This document shows positions 37,412-49,572 of a stretch of 64,000 nt of DNA, one piece after another. Numbering within the stretch: the first letter of the stretch is position 1; each line of letters starts with the position of its first letter. Source of the stretch: Wuchereria bancrofti (lineage: Eukaryota > Nematoda > Chromadorea > Rhabditida > Onchocercidae); assembly GCA_005281725.1 (NCBI GenBank), contig SSBO01000009.1, positions 12,523,606 to 12,587,605 on the forward strand, given 5' to 3'. Position numbers and translations under genes: made by a program. The notes beneath the pieces were generated by a model. It was not told the origin of the DNA. It ran no database searches and was given only the letters and a program-made list of their open reading frames with translations.

Positions 37412-40400
37412 TGTTGTTATAACTAATAGCAATCATAAAATAAATGGATTAGTTAATGAAAACCAAGGTAAAGTAGAAAAGGTATTTTGAGGAATGATAA
37501 TTAATCATGTGATTATCAGCTTAATAGTTTCATTTTACACTTCACTTATCTTTTTTTTTTATTTTCTCTCAAATTTAATTGCTAAATTTAATTGCTAAAA
37601 TTTTAATAGAATTAATAGATTGGCGGTTATAAAATAATAAGAAGGAAATGAACTATTAACAATTTTAATTAACTGAATTAGTTCACTAAATTACTACTAT
37701 CAATTCTGTATGAAACTGTTACTTTTGTTACTGAACTGGTGAATTTCTAAATATTTCAATAATAGAATTTGCTGAGAAACTGTTAAATAGAATCATTCCA
37801 AACTATAAGTGAAATTTTTTAAAACTAAAATCTCTTTATTGATCCAATATTTTTCAAAATTTTCGAGGGTTCATCATCTTTTGCCGTTGACTGAGTGTGT
37901 TAATATAAGTTATACAACTTTTCGTATCTTACTTTCATCCTTGCTTGCTTGACTGTTTGGTTAATTTTATTTTATTTTTTCTTTTGCTTATAAATTTAGG
38001 TATATTTGCTTTACATATTTATCTTTTCCATTCGTAAGTCTTTTTAAATTCACCTTTTTGACTATTCCTATATGCAACTGATTGCATTTTTTTTTTTTTT
38101 AACTTTACCGACAACCAGTTTATATTTACATTCTAATTGCATGCTAAATTACAAGTAACAATTGTTATTTAAAATCTAACTCTAGATTAGTTTAATCCTA
38201 AAATGTATCTTTCATATTTTTTCAAATGCTTTCTATTTCCAAATTTTAATTGCGAAAAATTTCTCCCATATCTCTTCTTCTAATTTTCATTTTCCTGTTT
38301 TTTTTTTTTTTTTTGATTAGGCATTTGAAGTATTTAATTAAAATTCGCACCTGCTGTTTTCTGAACAAATTCTGGTAATTACACAGAATTCAGTAGACTA
38401 AAGATGATTAACAAAAAAAAAAAAAAAAAAATGCATATTTATTTGGCATCTCAACTTTTAAATGTCAATGGACCTTTTTGTGCCTTTTTTTTTTTCATGT
38501 CCATTCGAACAGCTAATGAATTCAACAAGCTGATGCGATAATATAATCGATAATCAAATTTTATTTATATATTTTTTAAAGAAAGAAAATTGAAATACGA
38601 ATTATATTTTGCAATTTTCTTTTAATTATCTTTTTTTTTTTTTTCATCCTATTTTAAATATTGGATACATCTCATTTCTAGTATTTTACTATAGACAAGA
38701 ACAAAATTTAAAATGAAATTTTTGACAATTGTTGTAACAGAAAACTTCACAGATGAATTAAGAAAAAAGAATTTAATTTCAGTAGAATTTCATTCTCACG
38801 TTTATTCTTTTCTTTTTACTCTTTGAAGTTTTTTCTCTTTCATTTCTTTTTTCTTTTTTTTTTTCAAATAAATCGAGAAAAAAAATTTAGCTTTTTGATA
38901 AATCTTTCTGAAATCAGGAAATATTACGTTTACTTATATGTTTATTCACCTATTCATGTAATTTATAACAAATAATTTGAGATATTTTATTCTTTTTTTG
39001 AAGCAAAAATTTTATAATACTTTTTAATAAAGGATAAAAATTATTCACTTTTTCATTTAGTTAATTTATAAAAATTCAAGGTAAATAGCTCTTTTTTATT
39101 TTTTTTTCTTCCCAACTTTCTTTCTTTTCTTATTCACTAAGAAGTTGAAAAAAAGGAAAAAAGTGGAAAATAAGTAAAATTATCATTTGTTTACTAAAGA
39201 GTAAAATAACTTTTTTATATTTTGAAAGCAAAAAAAAATTTTAGCCGACACTTGCAGTTTCTTTTCATGAAGTTCCAAAATGTGCTCTCCGAAGCACACT
39301 TAATTTTAATTTTCTTTCTTTTTCCCTCTCTCTCTTCTTTCATCATTCCATCTCTCTCTCTCTCTCTCTCTCTCTCCCTGTTCCTCATTTTTTTTTTTTT
39401 TAAATTCTTTGTTACTTTGAACATTATGGATTCCAACTTTTTTTCTCTTCCTCTTTTTTTTGCGCATTTTAAATGTTAAATACTGTTAGGAAAAAAAAAA
39501 AAGAACCAAATGGAACTGTTCTATTTTATTTCTGACTTAAAAAAAAAAAAAAAAAGATAAATTTTATAAAAGAAGGAGAAATTTGCGTAATTTATTCAAT
39601 CAAGTAATCACTACAAATTTTGATATTTGAATAGAAGAGAAAATTTTTTAAATTAAATATACTTAAAAGTTGGAGTGAATTTTGGTTAATGTATAATTTT
39701 TCTTTTTGATACTTCCAGCATGGAAGAATGAGTTAACAAATTACAAATTACAATAAAAGAAACCAAAAATTTTTTAAGTTAATTAATTAAAAGCTGAAAT
39801 TTTATTCAAATCAAATGCAGCATTTCATTTTGCATTTACAAATAAATAAGTTTTAATATTTTTATTAATTTATTAAAAGTTATTATAGAGTGCTCATATT
39901 TGGGTTTCCAATTCGATTTTCTAAAATTAATTGTGATTTTTTTTTTTTTTTGTCAGTAAATTGAACAATCTTAGATCATTAAAAATATTATATTTCAATA
40001 TCAAACATTTTTGGAATTTCTGTCAAACTGTTGCATAACTTTCATTACCAAAAGTTAGCAACGTGAACAGCCTAAAACAATTTTGTAAAATAATGTAATT
40101 ACTTATTTTAACTACTACAGCAATTTATTTTTTCGAATATTTTCCATTTCCAATTATAAAATAAGTCGAATAACAAAAAAAAAAAAAAAGAAGTTAATCG
40201 ATATTGAAATAAAAACTAGAATTTATTTTTGTTCTAAATTCACATTGAACTAAATGCAGTCTATTCTTTCAGCAATAATTTTATTACTAAATATAAAAAT
40301 TACTTTGCAGGAAAAAAGTTTTCCATTTGAAATGAACTTAAATTTAATCAAAAATTATCGTATATGACATAAATATGGATGGCAAATTTTATTCATGTTA

Positions 40401-42774
40401 ATATTTGAATTGTATGAAGCAACAAAACTTTATCAATACATGACAGTTAGGTGTAAATAAAAAAATTTAACATTTTTTTTTTTCCCCATATGTCATCTTG
40501 CAAACTTTAATTTTAGCATTAAAATTTGACAGATCCTGTCGTTTACTTTTTTTTTTTTTTATCAGAGTTGAATCAGGTGCAACAATATATTGCATTTGCA
40601 ATTAGTTATTGTCGTTTTTTTTTTTCTTTCTTTCATCCTTCTTGAAAATTTAAAAAATTTAAATACCATAATTACATGATTGTAATTCTGATACACTGAT
40701 ATATTTTCATAAAAGAATAAAAGATGAAAAGGAGGGGAAAAAAAAAATTTTAATCGTGTCTTTGTATTATTTTTTTAAAAAAAATCCTTGTATTATAATT
40801 TTTTAAAATATTTAAAATTTCCAATGTCGTTGTCAATTAAAAATGAACTTCAAAAATTGATACATTTTTCATCCTTTTATACTTTTCATTTCATTCCATT
40901 TATAACATCTGTAACTAAACATTTATTATAGAATTTTTTAAAAGTAACTTTTTATAAGTGTTATTATAAATTTCTGCAAATATATAAGTGTCACTACAAC
41001 AATTATAAAAATGTTATTGTAAAAGTGTGAATAATTTTTGCTTTATTACTAATGCAATTCAAAATGTGCTCTTTAAAATTAACAGGTATATTGATATTTA
41101 AATATATTTAAAGACTTTTATTATTCGAATTAATATTTCTGTTTTTTAATATGACTGGTGTAACAATTTTATTACATTCCATGGCAAATTTTATTTTCCT
41201 GTTACTTTTTCTTCCTTTTCCTTTTTGATATTTCATTTCCAGTTAATATCAACTACTGATTGCTATTGATATTGAATGATAATATTATATAACTGTAATA
41301 TATTTGTAATTGCAAATGCAAGAAGAAAAAAGCGAGGATAAAAATTTTTTTTTCAAACAATTTTCTAATATTACTACCATTTTTTTTTTTTCTGAATCTT
41401 TTATATTTATTTGGATAAAATTTGGATAATCTAACAACATATTTCTTATTATTATTTATCTTTATACATTTAAATTGATAAATTAAATTAATTTCGTTTC
41501 TTCCTCGTTCCCTTTATTAATTCATTAAACATTCAACTGCTAATTTAAACATTGAAATATTGTAAATTAAATTGGATTTAATCTGATATCAACAAAATGG
41601 CACACAAAAATCGGTTGACAAAAAAACAAAAAATCGAATATGATATAGTATTAAAATATTTTAATATTAAAAGAAATTTGTTAATATCAGATTAAATTCA
41701 ATTTCGCAAGAATAATCTTTTTTTTTATCAACCAATTGGTATGCCATTAATAATCAATAAATTTAATAATGAATTAAAAACTGAAATTTATATTTATACA
41801 TATACTTACAAAATTTACTTCTGATCAATAGATTCACTTTCCTTCTCTGTTACTTATTTTTCCTCTTTCTCTCATGATATATACCATCTTTTTAAAAAAA
41901 AAAAAAACATTTCAATGATATTTGCATTATTTTAGATTAATATATAATACACATAATATTAATTAAACAATAGTTTAATCGATTAATTTGAATTTTTACA
42001 ACTATAATTTCAATCTCAAACTATAAAATTTATAATTTATTCAGGAAGGTAATTAATAATGGAATAGTTGTATTGATTTCAAAACAAAAACAACACTTTC
42101 ATACATTTTTCACTAAAATTTCAATGCAGTTAATAACGATTGATGGTGACGCAGATCTCAAAATACATAACATTTCAATTTTACCATCTGATCGATGTGC
42201 TACAGATGATCAATTGGTTAATTTTAATTTAAAATTTCTTTTCATCATTGTTGTTTTTTTTTTTTTTTTAGCTTGAAATAATGGATAAAAATTTTCCTAT
42301 TATATTTATATGTATTATTTTCGAGTTTAATCATACAATTCTTACGTCAATACACTGTTAATAATTCAAATAACTTGAATACTTATTAATAGCTAATCAA
42401 AATAAATGAATTATAATTGTCAAAATTTATTTTAATTACACTCTTATTGAAATAATTTTCGAAGCAAAAAAAAGAGAGGGAAAAAGTGGAAAAAAAAAGA
42501 AAGAAAACGAAATTTTGAGCATTTTAATCACTCTATTTTTCTTCTTCTGCCTTTAAAACGAAATTTCTAAATATTTTGCGAAAGGCAGTTTTTTTTTTTT
42601 TTTTTTTTTGTTAAATTACTCAACAAACATTTTTGAATTAATCTTTTTCGTGAGTTTTTTGTTTATTTTTTTACAATATCTGTCTTTTTTTTTTTGCTAT
42701 AGTATTTTAATCTAAATGAATTTATAAATAAACTGATAAAATTCAAAAAAAAAAGAGATTTGAAATTTATTAAA

Positions 42775-44974
42775 ATGGAACTTCTTTTTTTAGTCATTTT
42801 TCTATTTCAGGCATCTGAATGTTGTTGTGGTGATGGTCGATTTTATCATTATCCTACAAAAAATTGCAAATTATCACAAAATGTTGGTTTTATGTTCAGT
42901 CGATTAAATGATTCTTGGTCTCATATGGTTGTTTACGGATTTGTTTATCCGTTAATTGTTATGATAATGATTGCTCCATTATGTGCGATACTTCTTGGCA
43001 TGGGTAGACGAGAAAAACGTGAAGGCGATCGACGTTTTGTTCGTTATTAAATTTATCATTAATGGAGCAAAACAAAATTACAGAAAGAATTACGAACAAA
43101 TAATCAAAATTTATTAGAACTTCAAAAAAAAAAAGAAAGAAATAACAACAGAAAAATAACATCACCCAATTATTTTTTCTTCTACTTTTTCTCATTTCCT
43201 GTTTCACAAAATTTGAAATTTTATTGTGAAAAAGTTTCATTTGATTCCTTTTTTTGTAAATTAGAATTAAGATTTACGAAAGTTTTAATGAACCAATTTC
43301 AATAACTAGTATGAATTAACGGAAGGAAAATGATGAAGGCACTTGTCAAATATAATCAAATAAATTTATTGCTACAAATATAATTTTCATTTTTTATTTT
43401 TTCCTTTTTGCAAATAAAAATTTTAAATTAAGAATTTGTAAAATTTTTTGATAAACAATGAATTAATCAAATAAAATCAAATAAATTTATTGATAAAAAT
43501 AATCTTTTTCTTTTTTTAGCCTAATCCATTATATCAAATGATATGGTTATTATCATTCTGTGGATGGATTAGCTTACTTTCACCATTACCTTTCTCCATA
43601 TGGTACTATATTATTGGTGATGGTATCAGGTATAAATGAATTCTGTTAATAATTTCAAATTTTCTTATCTTATCAAATATACCATTTCCTTTTGATTGAA
43701 TTATCATAAAATATCATTTCGAAACCAAAATATTATTGCTTTCATGGAAAGGATTCGAATTTTTCAAAAAATTCAAAGTTTCAAAAAAATTTTTTAAAAA
43801 AATTAATTGAATTTAAAGAACGTTTAATCAATCAATCGTTATGTGTCACATGTTTCAAACAACAATGGAAGCTTTACCTCATACGATCGACACAATGATG
43901 ACATTATTTAGCATACTTCTCGCTGGTGGAAGGTTTTTGTTGAAAGCAAACTTCAATTAAATCATTTTGTTATTCTCTGCTTAAATTTATAGATAATAAA
44001 CAATATTACTAAAATTTGTAGAAATAATTTCAAAGTAAACATCTCTTTTTTCAAAAAAAAAAAAGGAAACAAACTGAATTAATTTTAAAATTAGGTGGAA
44101 TATAATTGAATGCATTAGTATCATTATGTAATGATTTAATACATTTTATGATGAAATTAATTTAATTAATTCTAAAAATCATTTTTCTTGTAAAATTTAA
44201 AAAAAAAAATTATTTTTTCTTTTTTTGTAAAATTTTCGTTTTTTTTTTTTTAATAAAATTTATTCACTGCAATAATTATAAATTTTTTGTAGATTTCTAA
44301 CGCAATATCATCGGAATACAATAAAATTACGAACAGTGGAACGTTTTTCACGTGCCATTTGGGCAGTTATTTTCATTTGCGCATCTATGGGTATTCTTCG
44401 ATTGTTTGAACATGGCGCTGATATTTATCAATTTTGTTTAGGTATTTGTCATTTTATATCTGAATTAATCTGAAAGTAAAAATTTTTATTAAGAAAAAAA
44501 AAGAGAAATTTTTTTTTTTTTTTAAAGTGTAAAATTTGAAGTAGAAAATCTCTTTCTCTCTCTCTCTCTCTCTCTCTCCTTTTTGGTTCTTCTCTTCTCT
44601 TAAACAATAATATTAATTGTTTATAAAAATTTTAATTATTAAATATAAAAATCATATCATATATAAATTATAAAATTAATGAAGATAAGAAATAATTACC
44701 AAATGGTGCAAAGATTTTTTCAGATGGAAATATATTGCAGATACAGAGCCTGGACCATATTTGGCTAGTCGATGTATGGTTACCGATGGTGCCTTAATTA
44801 CCATAATTAATCGTCGTTTTTGGAAGATTACATTACCATTAACTGATTTTCTTATTCAATTTATATTTCCTGGCTTTTTACTTATTGTACTTCATATTAG
44901 TTTTATCCGTGAACCTATTATCGATTTTGATAATAAACAGTAAAGATTAAAAAATTTTTCCTTAAATAATATTA

Positions 44975-45009
<35 letters not shown>

Positions 45010-46503
45010 TAAAATTGCAAAAATTTTAATTATATAATATTTGTTTTATTTATTTATTTATTTTTTCTATGAATTATAAAGAAAAGTTTTTTTTTAATCT
45101 TTTTGATATGGAATAAAAAAAAAATTTTCTTTTTTCTTTTTCATTTTTTAGTAATCGATTTGGACGTACACCTCGAGATCAATCACGAATTTTGATTACT
45201 GCAGTTACAATTGCCTTTCTTATTGTGCAAATTCCAACAGCATTTTTCACAATAATTACATTTACAATCAATCAGTTTAACTCAAATCTTATTTGTGAGC
45301 TTTATATTACTAATATAAATGTACTTTGTTATAAAATTTAGGCCTATTATCTGCCTAAAGAAGCAAAAAAAAAAGAAAAAGTCGAATTTTCAAAAAAAAG
45401 AAAATCGAAAACAAATTTTATTCATTATATTTCGTCGTTATCCCCACTTCTTGACTATGGTCACTTACTTATCAATAAGTAATAAGTAGTCACTTGAAGA
45501 AATCTCCTTTTTAAGCTGTTAAAAGTGAATTTAGAGTTATTTTTTGCACATATATAAAGTTAAAATTTTTACTAAAATGCTCGAATAAGATAGAAAATGA
45601 ATCATTTCTAGTAGTGTTGCAAATTGCTACACAAAATTTCTATTACTTTGTAAACGAAAATCATTTTAATTTCACGTTTAAAAATGTCTAATTGATTTAA
45701 CTTTAGTTGCATTAACTTTATTTTTTACCAAACATTCCATTGCATTTTATGATAATAAATGAAAGAAGAATATGCGCAATTAGGACAAAATTATAACGAA
45801 ATGATAATATATATGTCATAAAATTAGTAGGTTCGACTGCAAAAATTCACTTAAAATATTAAATTTAAGATAAAAAGAAACAGAAGAAAAACGGACATAT
45901 ACTAATAAAATATTTTAGTAATAATAATAATAATAATAAAAGATAGTAAAATTTTGAAATTGAATAATCTTTTAGTAAATTATTATCATTTATCTATTCA
46001 ATTAAAAAATAATTTGAATTTAGTCTTTTTTTTTTCAAATTTAACTTTTCATTATCAAATTATATATACATTTAAAATTTAATTTCAGTATCACATATAT
46101 CACTTTTATTTGCTCATCTTCAACCACTTCTTTCAATGATTACAATTATGGCAAATAATAGTGCATTGCTTACTGCATATTATGTTATTGTTAAAGATGA
46201 TGATATTGATGTTGGTGATTCATGTACGTCAATTTCAAGTGAAGATGATACACTTCTTAATGAACAACCAACTCTATCAAGGTATTTTAATCAATATTTA
46301 TTTTATTTCCATCATTTTCTGTATTAATAATAATAATAATAATAATAGCGTAATATTTTGTTGAAAAAAAAAAAAAAGAAAAAACTTTGTTAGATTGTTA
46401 CTTTTCTTTTTTTTTTTTTTCTTTCAGATGTTATTTAAGCGTTAGTTTCGATAATTCCTTACTGCCTCACTCACGAAATGTTAGTCTTAATTCGCATGGA
46501 TGA
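42775..46503 (+). CDS. Divergent rhodopsin-like GPCR, eight exons, about 415 aa
   Basis: Seven-transmembrane receptor, probably for a neuropeptide. Exons: 42775-43038, 43520-43629, 43819-43932, 44293-44441, 44741-44939, 45152-45294, 46089-46281 and 46428-46503, all phases closing. The N-terminus is signal-like ([12 protein letters not shown]), then a Cys-rich ectodomain. TM1 [20 protein letters not shown]2 [20 protein letters not shown]3 with the conserved Cys (MCHMFQ) and LLAGGRF at the DRY position. ECL2 Cys is in [11 protein letters not shown]6 has VQIP instead of CWxP, and TM7 has [10 protein letters not shown] instead of NPxxY. The TM2-TM4 pattern most resembles sex-peptide/myoinhibitory-peptide receptor relatives (sprr type); that placement is tentative. 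A TTTCAG at 42805-42810 could be a real acceptor, making the signal-like start intronic. No neighbour shares its strand. Confidence 0.72.
44975..45009. repeat. (AAT)n microsatellite in GPCR intron
   Basis: AAT triplets between exons 44741-44939 and 45152-45294. Similar AAT runs lie at about 45918-45939 and 46326-46347, and a (TC)n run at 44555-44578, all in GPCR introns. Confidence 0.85.
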
Positions 46504-46709
46504 GAAGTATCAACTCTTTTGTACCTGTACATGGAATACAATAACTAGAATTTTTATTTAAATGATACAAAATTTAAATTTAAAAAAATCTATTTAAATG
46601 ATACGAAATTTAAATTTACTAATGTTTTTATAAAACGATTTTGTAAATATTTTTTATTTTATTGATAGTACTTACAATTTTTTACTTATAATTAATAATA
46701 TTATTGGAA

Positions 46710-46715
46710 AATAAA
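46710..46715 (+). terminator. GPCR polyadenylation signal candidate
   Basis: An AATAAA lies 207 nt after the stop codon on the same strand; a second AATAAA is at 46880-46885. Either could end the transcript. Confidence 0.45.
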
Positions 46716-46896
46716 ATTTAATAATTTTGTTAAAATTACTAAATGCATGCAATATTGGATGGGAATACATCAAAAGTTTTTTCTTATATTCTGTGTTAAA
46801 AAAAAAAACAAAAAAAAAAACAAAAAGAAAAAAAAAAGGATAATAATTATGGGAAAAATATCAGTCGGAATTGAATTTCAATAAAGAATGCAACAA

Positions 46897-47229
46897 TTTT
46901 TGTTAAAAATTTTTTTTTTTCAGTTTAACTTCAAAAATTTTACAAAGGTCAAAGCTTCTTTTATTGTTGTTATTTTTTAACATTTATCATTCCATACAAA
47001 ATGTCGAAATTGTATTATTATTATTATTCAATTGTTTCATCAATAATGAAACCTTTTTCCTTNTTTTTGTTAAAAATTTTTTTTTTTCAGTTTAACTTCA
47101 AAAATTTTACAAAGGTCAAAGCTTCTTTTATTGTTGTTATTTTTTAACATTTATCATTCCATACAAAATGTCGAAATTGTATTATTATTATTATTCAATT
47201 GTTTCATCAATAATGAAACCTTTTTCCTT
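46897..47229. repeat. Perfect 166-bp duplication around a single N (assembly join)
   Basis: 46897-47062 and 47064-47229 are identical over 166 bases, including an 11-T run and an ATT microsatellite, and are separated only by one N at 47063. This is the pattern of two contig ends that overlap but were scaffolded rather than merged. Confidence 0.9.
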
Positions 47230-49572
47230 TTCCTTTTTTTTTCATTTCCACTAGTTATTTCCATTATATTTCATTTGGTTTATCTTTTAAACTGAAGCAA
47301 TGAAATGAAAAGTTGGAAGAAAATAGAAAAAGATTTTTATTAGCAATTTTATTTATTCCTTAATATATGATAAACTAGCTTTAGCTACTGATATAATTAA
47401 TAAGAATTATTTGAGCAAAATTACGATAGTTAGAGCCTAAATTGTTTCAAATATGACAAAATGAATAATTTGATGAAATTAAATTAATTCTGTTATTTAC
47501 CATTTTCACTTCTTCCTCATAATTTACTGATTTTAATCATTAGTACAATAATGAACTAGCATAATTTTTTGCAAAATTTGTTAATTCCCAGTAAATAATG
47601 CTATTTGAGCAATCATAGAAACAATTCTTTTCACCTGCAGAATCCATCATCCTTTTTTGATTCTTAATGTTTCAAATAATTTTTGCTTGCCTTAATTAAT
47701 ATTCAGTTGAACTTCTTTAAATTATAGATCAACTATGAGTAATAAAACAACTAAAATAGAGTTATCACTTATCATATTACCACTCTAATGATTTTATGAT
47801 TAAGTTCATTTATACACAATATAAAATCCATCCTCACAATAATATTGTACATATTAAGCAACTAAATGCTCAAATGCATCTGTCGAAATTTTATTTATGC
47901 CTGCTCCTGCTGCTGCTAAAATAAATTTACCATTTATCAGATACCTTAAAATATTTTGCAGATGGATTCAGATTTTTAACAATTTCAATGGCAGCGACTC
48001 GTATTACCAAATTATAAAACCACCTGTCGACTATACAACTCTGAACATTCTTTAGCAAAAAAAAAAGCAAACAAAATTCTAGTCATCTCAATATGTATAA
48101 TTGAGAAAACTATCATTCATCTTCGGAAAAATCTTACTTTTGGCTCAAATTTAAATTACTCATTTGGCAATCTAGGAAATGGAAAACTGAGAAAAAGAGT
48201 CAACCAGTTAAGCATTCTGAAATACAAAGAAAGAAGAAGAAGAAGCATTTATATATATTACAACTAAGTTTACAAAAATATAAATGAAGCACAATAAAAT
48301 ATGAAAATAGTAAAAGTTCAGATGTGCACAATATGCAAGAATTGATAAGTGAAATTAGATACAAGTCTTACAATTTCTTGTCATTGATAAAATATACAGT
48401 TTGAAAGAAAATTAAATAAAACATTTCTATTTAAATAATTTTTTGTTCGTACGGCACCTAATTTCTGTAGTCGTAACCACTTCGCATAAAATGATCTACT
48501 CTATGTAAGAGAACTATTAATCGAAGCTCATTCACCTATTTTCAAATATTAGCAAATTCCACAATATTGCTTCATTTCAAATTTGATGTACATAAAAAGT
48601 ACAACTTTCACTATGAATAATTACAAAAGTTGGACTTTTTCTACTACATATGTTTTTTTTTTCTTTTTGCAATCTATCATTTCAATTTCTATAGAAGTTC
48701 TCCATATTGAACCCAAATATACTATATAAAGGTATTTTCAAGTATATAAATATTCATAATATAAACTCTCTTAAGATTAACTTAAATACCACCAGAATAT
48801 TTTATTTTCGGGTGTTTAGGTAATCTTAAGATAAAGAATAGACAGTATAAAATTTCTGAGAAAATTGAAAAACTATTTTACGAAAAAATTGAAAATTAAA
48901 GATTATTTCAATATAATAATATAAATAAGTCATTGCAAAAGAGAACAGTTTCACGGTCAGTGCCGTGAATGTGTTCTAATACAATTAAATCAAAATAGGA
49001 TAAATAAATACTACAATAAATAAGTGAACAGTTCAGCTACTAAGCTAAAACATAACAGAAACATGCAAAAGTAACACAGAAGAAAGTGGAGGAATCACAG
49101 GCATAAAATAATAGTACAAAACGAAAAAAAAAAAGCTTTCTAATATGCATAAAAAGAATTATACACAAATAAATTGACAAGAGTAATATTCAAATATTAC
49201 TTCCTTTTGAAAAAATAATCCAGTTTTAATGAAAAATGTAATAAATAAGATATAAACAATATAAAGGCAATGAACAAAAACAACAATCAATGAACAGTGA
49301 AAATTTCAGGAATAAATAGTATCAAAGCTGTGTATTTTGATCTACCACCACTTATAAAACAATGCTTTCAACTGCATTTGTAATATTTATAAATTATACA
49401 AAAATTGAACAGAATTATGCATACGCCATAGTAGCATACCTGTATTTAAACATAATTTAACATAAATAAATTTGCTAACCCGTATCAAATAACTTTTACA
49501 CATCGATAACTGTTGTAATGTAATGTAATGTAACAATTCCTTCGAGTTCCTCTTACTTTCAAATAAAATCTG

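Larger units (their letters stand above)
31787..42774. other. 11-kb AT-rich intergenic region, no gene seen
   Basis: No open frame with splice partners or recognisable protein motifs was found on either strand. The region carries long T and A runs, (TA)n at 32335-32352, (TC)n at 39351-39377 and several degenerate repeats listed separately. It should contain the MASK 5' flank and, at its right end, the GPCR promoter. Lineage-specific non-coding RNAs cannot be excluded from sequence alone. Confidence 0.55.
46504..49572. other. Intergenic region between GPCR and MON2 3' ends
   Basis: The two flanking genes converge here. The interval holds both 3' UTRs, the duplicated contig join and AT-rich sequence without a supportable gene. 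Several AATAAA-like motifs occur on each strand, so I do not choose one for MON2. Confidence 0.5.

Noticed and set aside
39215..39479. Opposed open frames with Arg-Glu or Ser-Leu repeats
   Set aside because: They are translations of the (TC)n/(GA)n microsatellite.
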